Origin: Tyto alba
Lineage: Eukaryota; Chordata; Aves; Strigiformes; Tytonidae
Reading direction: 5' to 3'
Assembly: GCF_018691265.1 (NCBI RefSeq)
Contig: NW_024881296.1
Span: 15,655,427 to 15,719,426 of the forward strand
DNA: 64,000 nt
Below the pieces are notes generated by a model, which worked only from the letters and a program-made list of their open reading frames with translations, made no database searches and was not told the DNA's origin. Made by a program: the position numbers and the translations under genes. This document shows positions 62,590-64,000 of the stretch, piece by piece. How positions within the stretch are numbered: the first letter of the stretch is position 1; the number at the start of each line of letters is the position of its first letter.

Positions 62590-64000
62590 ATCAATTATTC
62601 TCTTCAGCCAGCACCCATTAACAATAGCCTGGGTGAAATTTTCCCTAATGCAGCCATATTCAAGGTAAAGTGAGAAAACCTATCCAGGTTAAAACTACTT
62701 TTTTTTTTTTCTCTTTACATTGGATCAGTTTTTAACCAGATTCATTCACATGTTTCTATTTGTCAGGTCAAGTACTTGTGCCAACACATGGGAAAGGTTG
62801 CAGTTGAGCCACGAAGGCAAGGGACAGTGGCGTTACTTTCTGTGGTATAGTCATCCTGGTGTTTGCCCTCCTTGTCTGTATACAAAAGGACAGGCTGAAG
62901 GTGGTCTAGCCCAGCTTAGCCCATGGCTTGATGACAGGGAAGGTATTCTTTCTTATCTTGGACATGCTGGATCTCAATTAGAACAAAAGGTTGAATCTGG
63001 GCTTCCTACAGCACACTGGGCTAGAGAGCAAGGAAGGATTAAGCAAAACTGCAGAGGGAGTATGCAGTGAAACAGACCTGCTGAATGTGCAGCTATAACC
63101 TTCTTTACAGACAATGTTACAAGCTATCAATAGCAGTTGACTGGAATAAATACTTGAAATAGCTGCTAAATAGAAGGCTGGCAGCAATCAGTTGGCTTTG
63201 TTAAAAAAATAATAGCTTTCTGACTTGCAAGGAGGAGGTGGGTTACTTATTAAAGTATGGGACTTAAGAAAAATCACAGAAAAAAAAAAAAAGTGAGATA
63301 GAATTAGAGAGCTGTAAAAATAGCTGCTTAAGCAATCATTTCCCTACTTCAGGGCGCCAACTCTACTGTAAAGAGCCCGTAGCCAAGAAAAGCTAGACTG
63401 TCTCTATAAAGGAGGTCGTTATCAAAAACTCTTCCATAGCAGGTCCTCTTAAAAACTTTGCAAAGCATAATCAGAGAGGAAACAGAATAACCCATCCCAA
63501 ATTAGCTGGTTTTCTGTCCCTTGTCTCCACCATTATGCTGAACTTCAGGACGTTTTAAAGGCTGATGAACCAGATTTCTGGGAGGGGTGAGAAAGTGAAA
63601 CATTGGCAAGCCAGCCAACTGTACAAGTTGTGTTTTGGATCAACAGCAGCAAGATACTGAGATGTACTGAAAACATCTGACTACAAACGGCTTTTCTCTA
63701 AACGGACTATTCTTCCATTTGGTATGTAGGAACCAGGAAATAATATACTTTGTAGAGCCAAAAAGCATTTATTTTTCTAGCGCAGAGACTCTCAAAGTTA
63801 TCTTGACTGATCCCAGTTAGTCAGGGGATCATTTATGGCCCTTTGATAAAGGAAAAGTAAATTGTCTTCGGAAAGTTTACAGCACCACCCAAATGATTGC
63901 TGTTTTTTACATGTTTATAGCTGCCTATTTTTCTGTCTTCTGTGTTTGCTTTCCTGAAATTATATTTATGAAGATTCTGTTTGACAATTATTTTACCAAT
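62590..64000. other. Non-coding DNA, no gene seen
   Basis: No recognisable transposon or exon. The 116-codon frame at 62720-63070 has no domain, and its upstream T11 patch near 62699-62710 is not a convincing splice acceptor by itself. A TATAAA word at 63406 and an A13 run at 63280-63292 are noted only as sequence facts. Confidence 0.55.

Noticed and set aside
63400..63420. TATAAAGGAGG promoter-like word
   Set aside because: Isolated TATA-like word with no CpG enrichment, initiator or downstream frame.
1..64000. CRISPR arrays, bacterial operons, insertion sequences, prophage or toxin systems
   Set aside because: Looked for and absent. Composition, CR1 and LTR content are vertebrate. The only regular arrays are the TCTA microsatellite and the LTR-internal repeats.

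Overview
The window looks like nuclear DNA from a bird. It is AT-rich. It carries 5'-truncated CR1 LINE copies, one of which ends in the ATTCTATGATTCT-type 3' tail typical of avian CR1. It also carries four solo LTRs of ERV-type families that I recognise from bird genomes, probably Neoaves. I see no L1 or Alu-like elements. Nothing in the sequence suggests a bacterium, phage or plasmid: there are no operons, ribosome-binding sites or long ORFs.

No confident host protein-coding gene is visible. The longest open frames (about 100-200 codons) are either CR1 reverse-transcriptase remains or chance frames inside GC-rich LTRs. The window is therefore best read as intergenic DNA or the inside of a very large intron. 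Two segments look like possible exons. One is at about 25455-25642, with a TATA box, a short signal-peptide-like start and a phase-1 splice donor. The other is at 4778-4903, with a strong acceptor and donor but no frame open throughout. Both are hypotheses.

Layout: 1-3265 is unique AT-rich DNA with one old palindromic repeat relic. A CR1 fragment on the minus strand lies at 3266-3852. From 3853 to 20766 there is a long unique stretch holding homopolymer tracts, the candidate exon at 4.8 kb and a possible regulatory element with a perfect DR1 site at 12.56 kb. A solo LTR (+) lies at 20767-21241. AT-rich DNA follows, with a 26-bp palindrome, and then the candidate exon at 25.5 kb. A 1.08-kb solo LTR (-) with a target-site duplication lies at 27051-28126, then a CR1 3' end (-) at 28338-28656. 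A solo LTR (-) lies at 31786-32313. A G24 run plus purine-rich tract is at 33.4 kb, a 122-bp TCTA microsatellite at 39.7 kb, CR1 pieces (+) at 40.9 and 48.5-49.05 kb, and a 1.1-kb LTR (+) with an internal ~47-bp repeat array at 61.5-62.6 kb.

The four LTRs form two groups by shared sequence: 20.8 kb with 31.8 kb, and 27.1 kb with 61.5 kb. None has retroviral coding sequence beside it, so all are probably recombination products. I found no convincing new multi-gene system. The points most worth checking are the candidate exon at 25.5 kb, the DR1-bearing element at 12.5 kb and the repeat array inside the 61.5-kb LTR.
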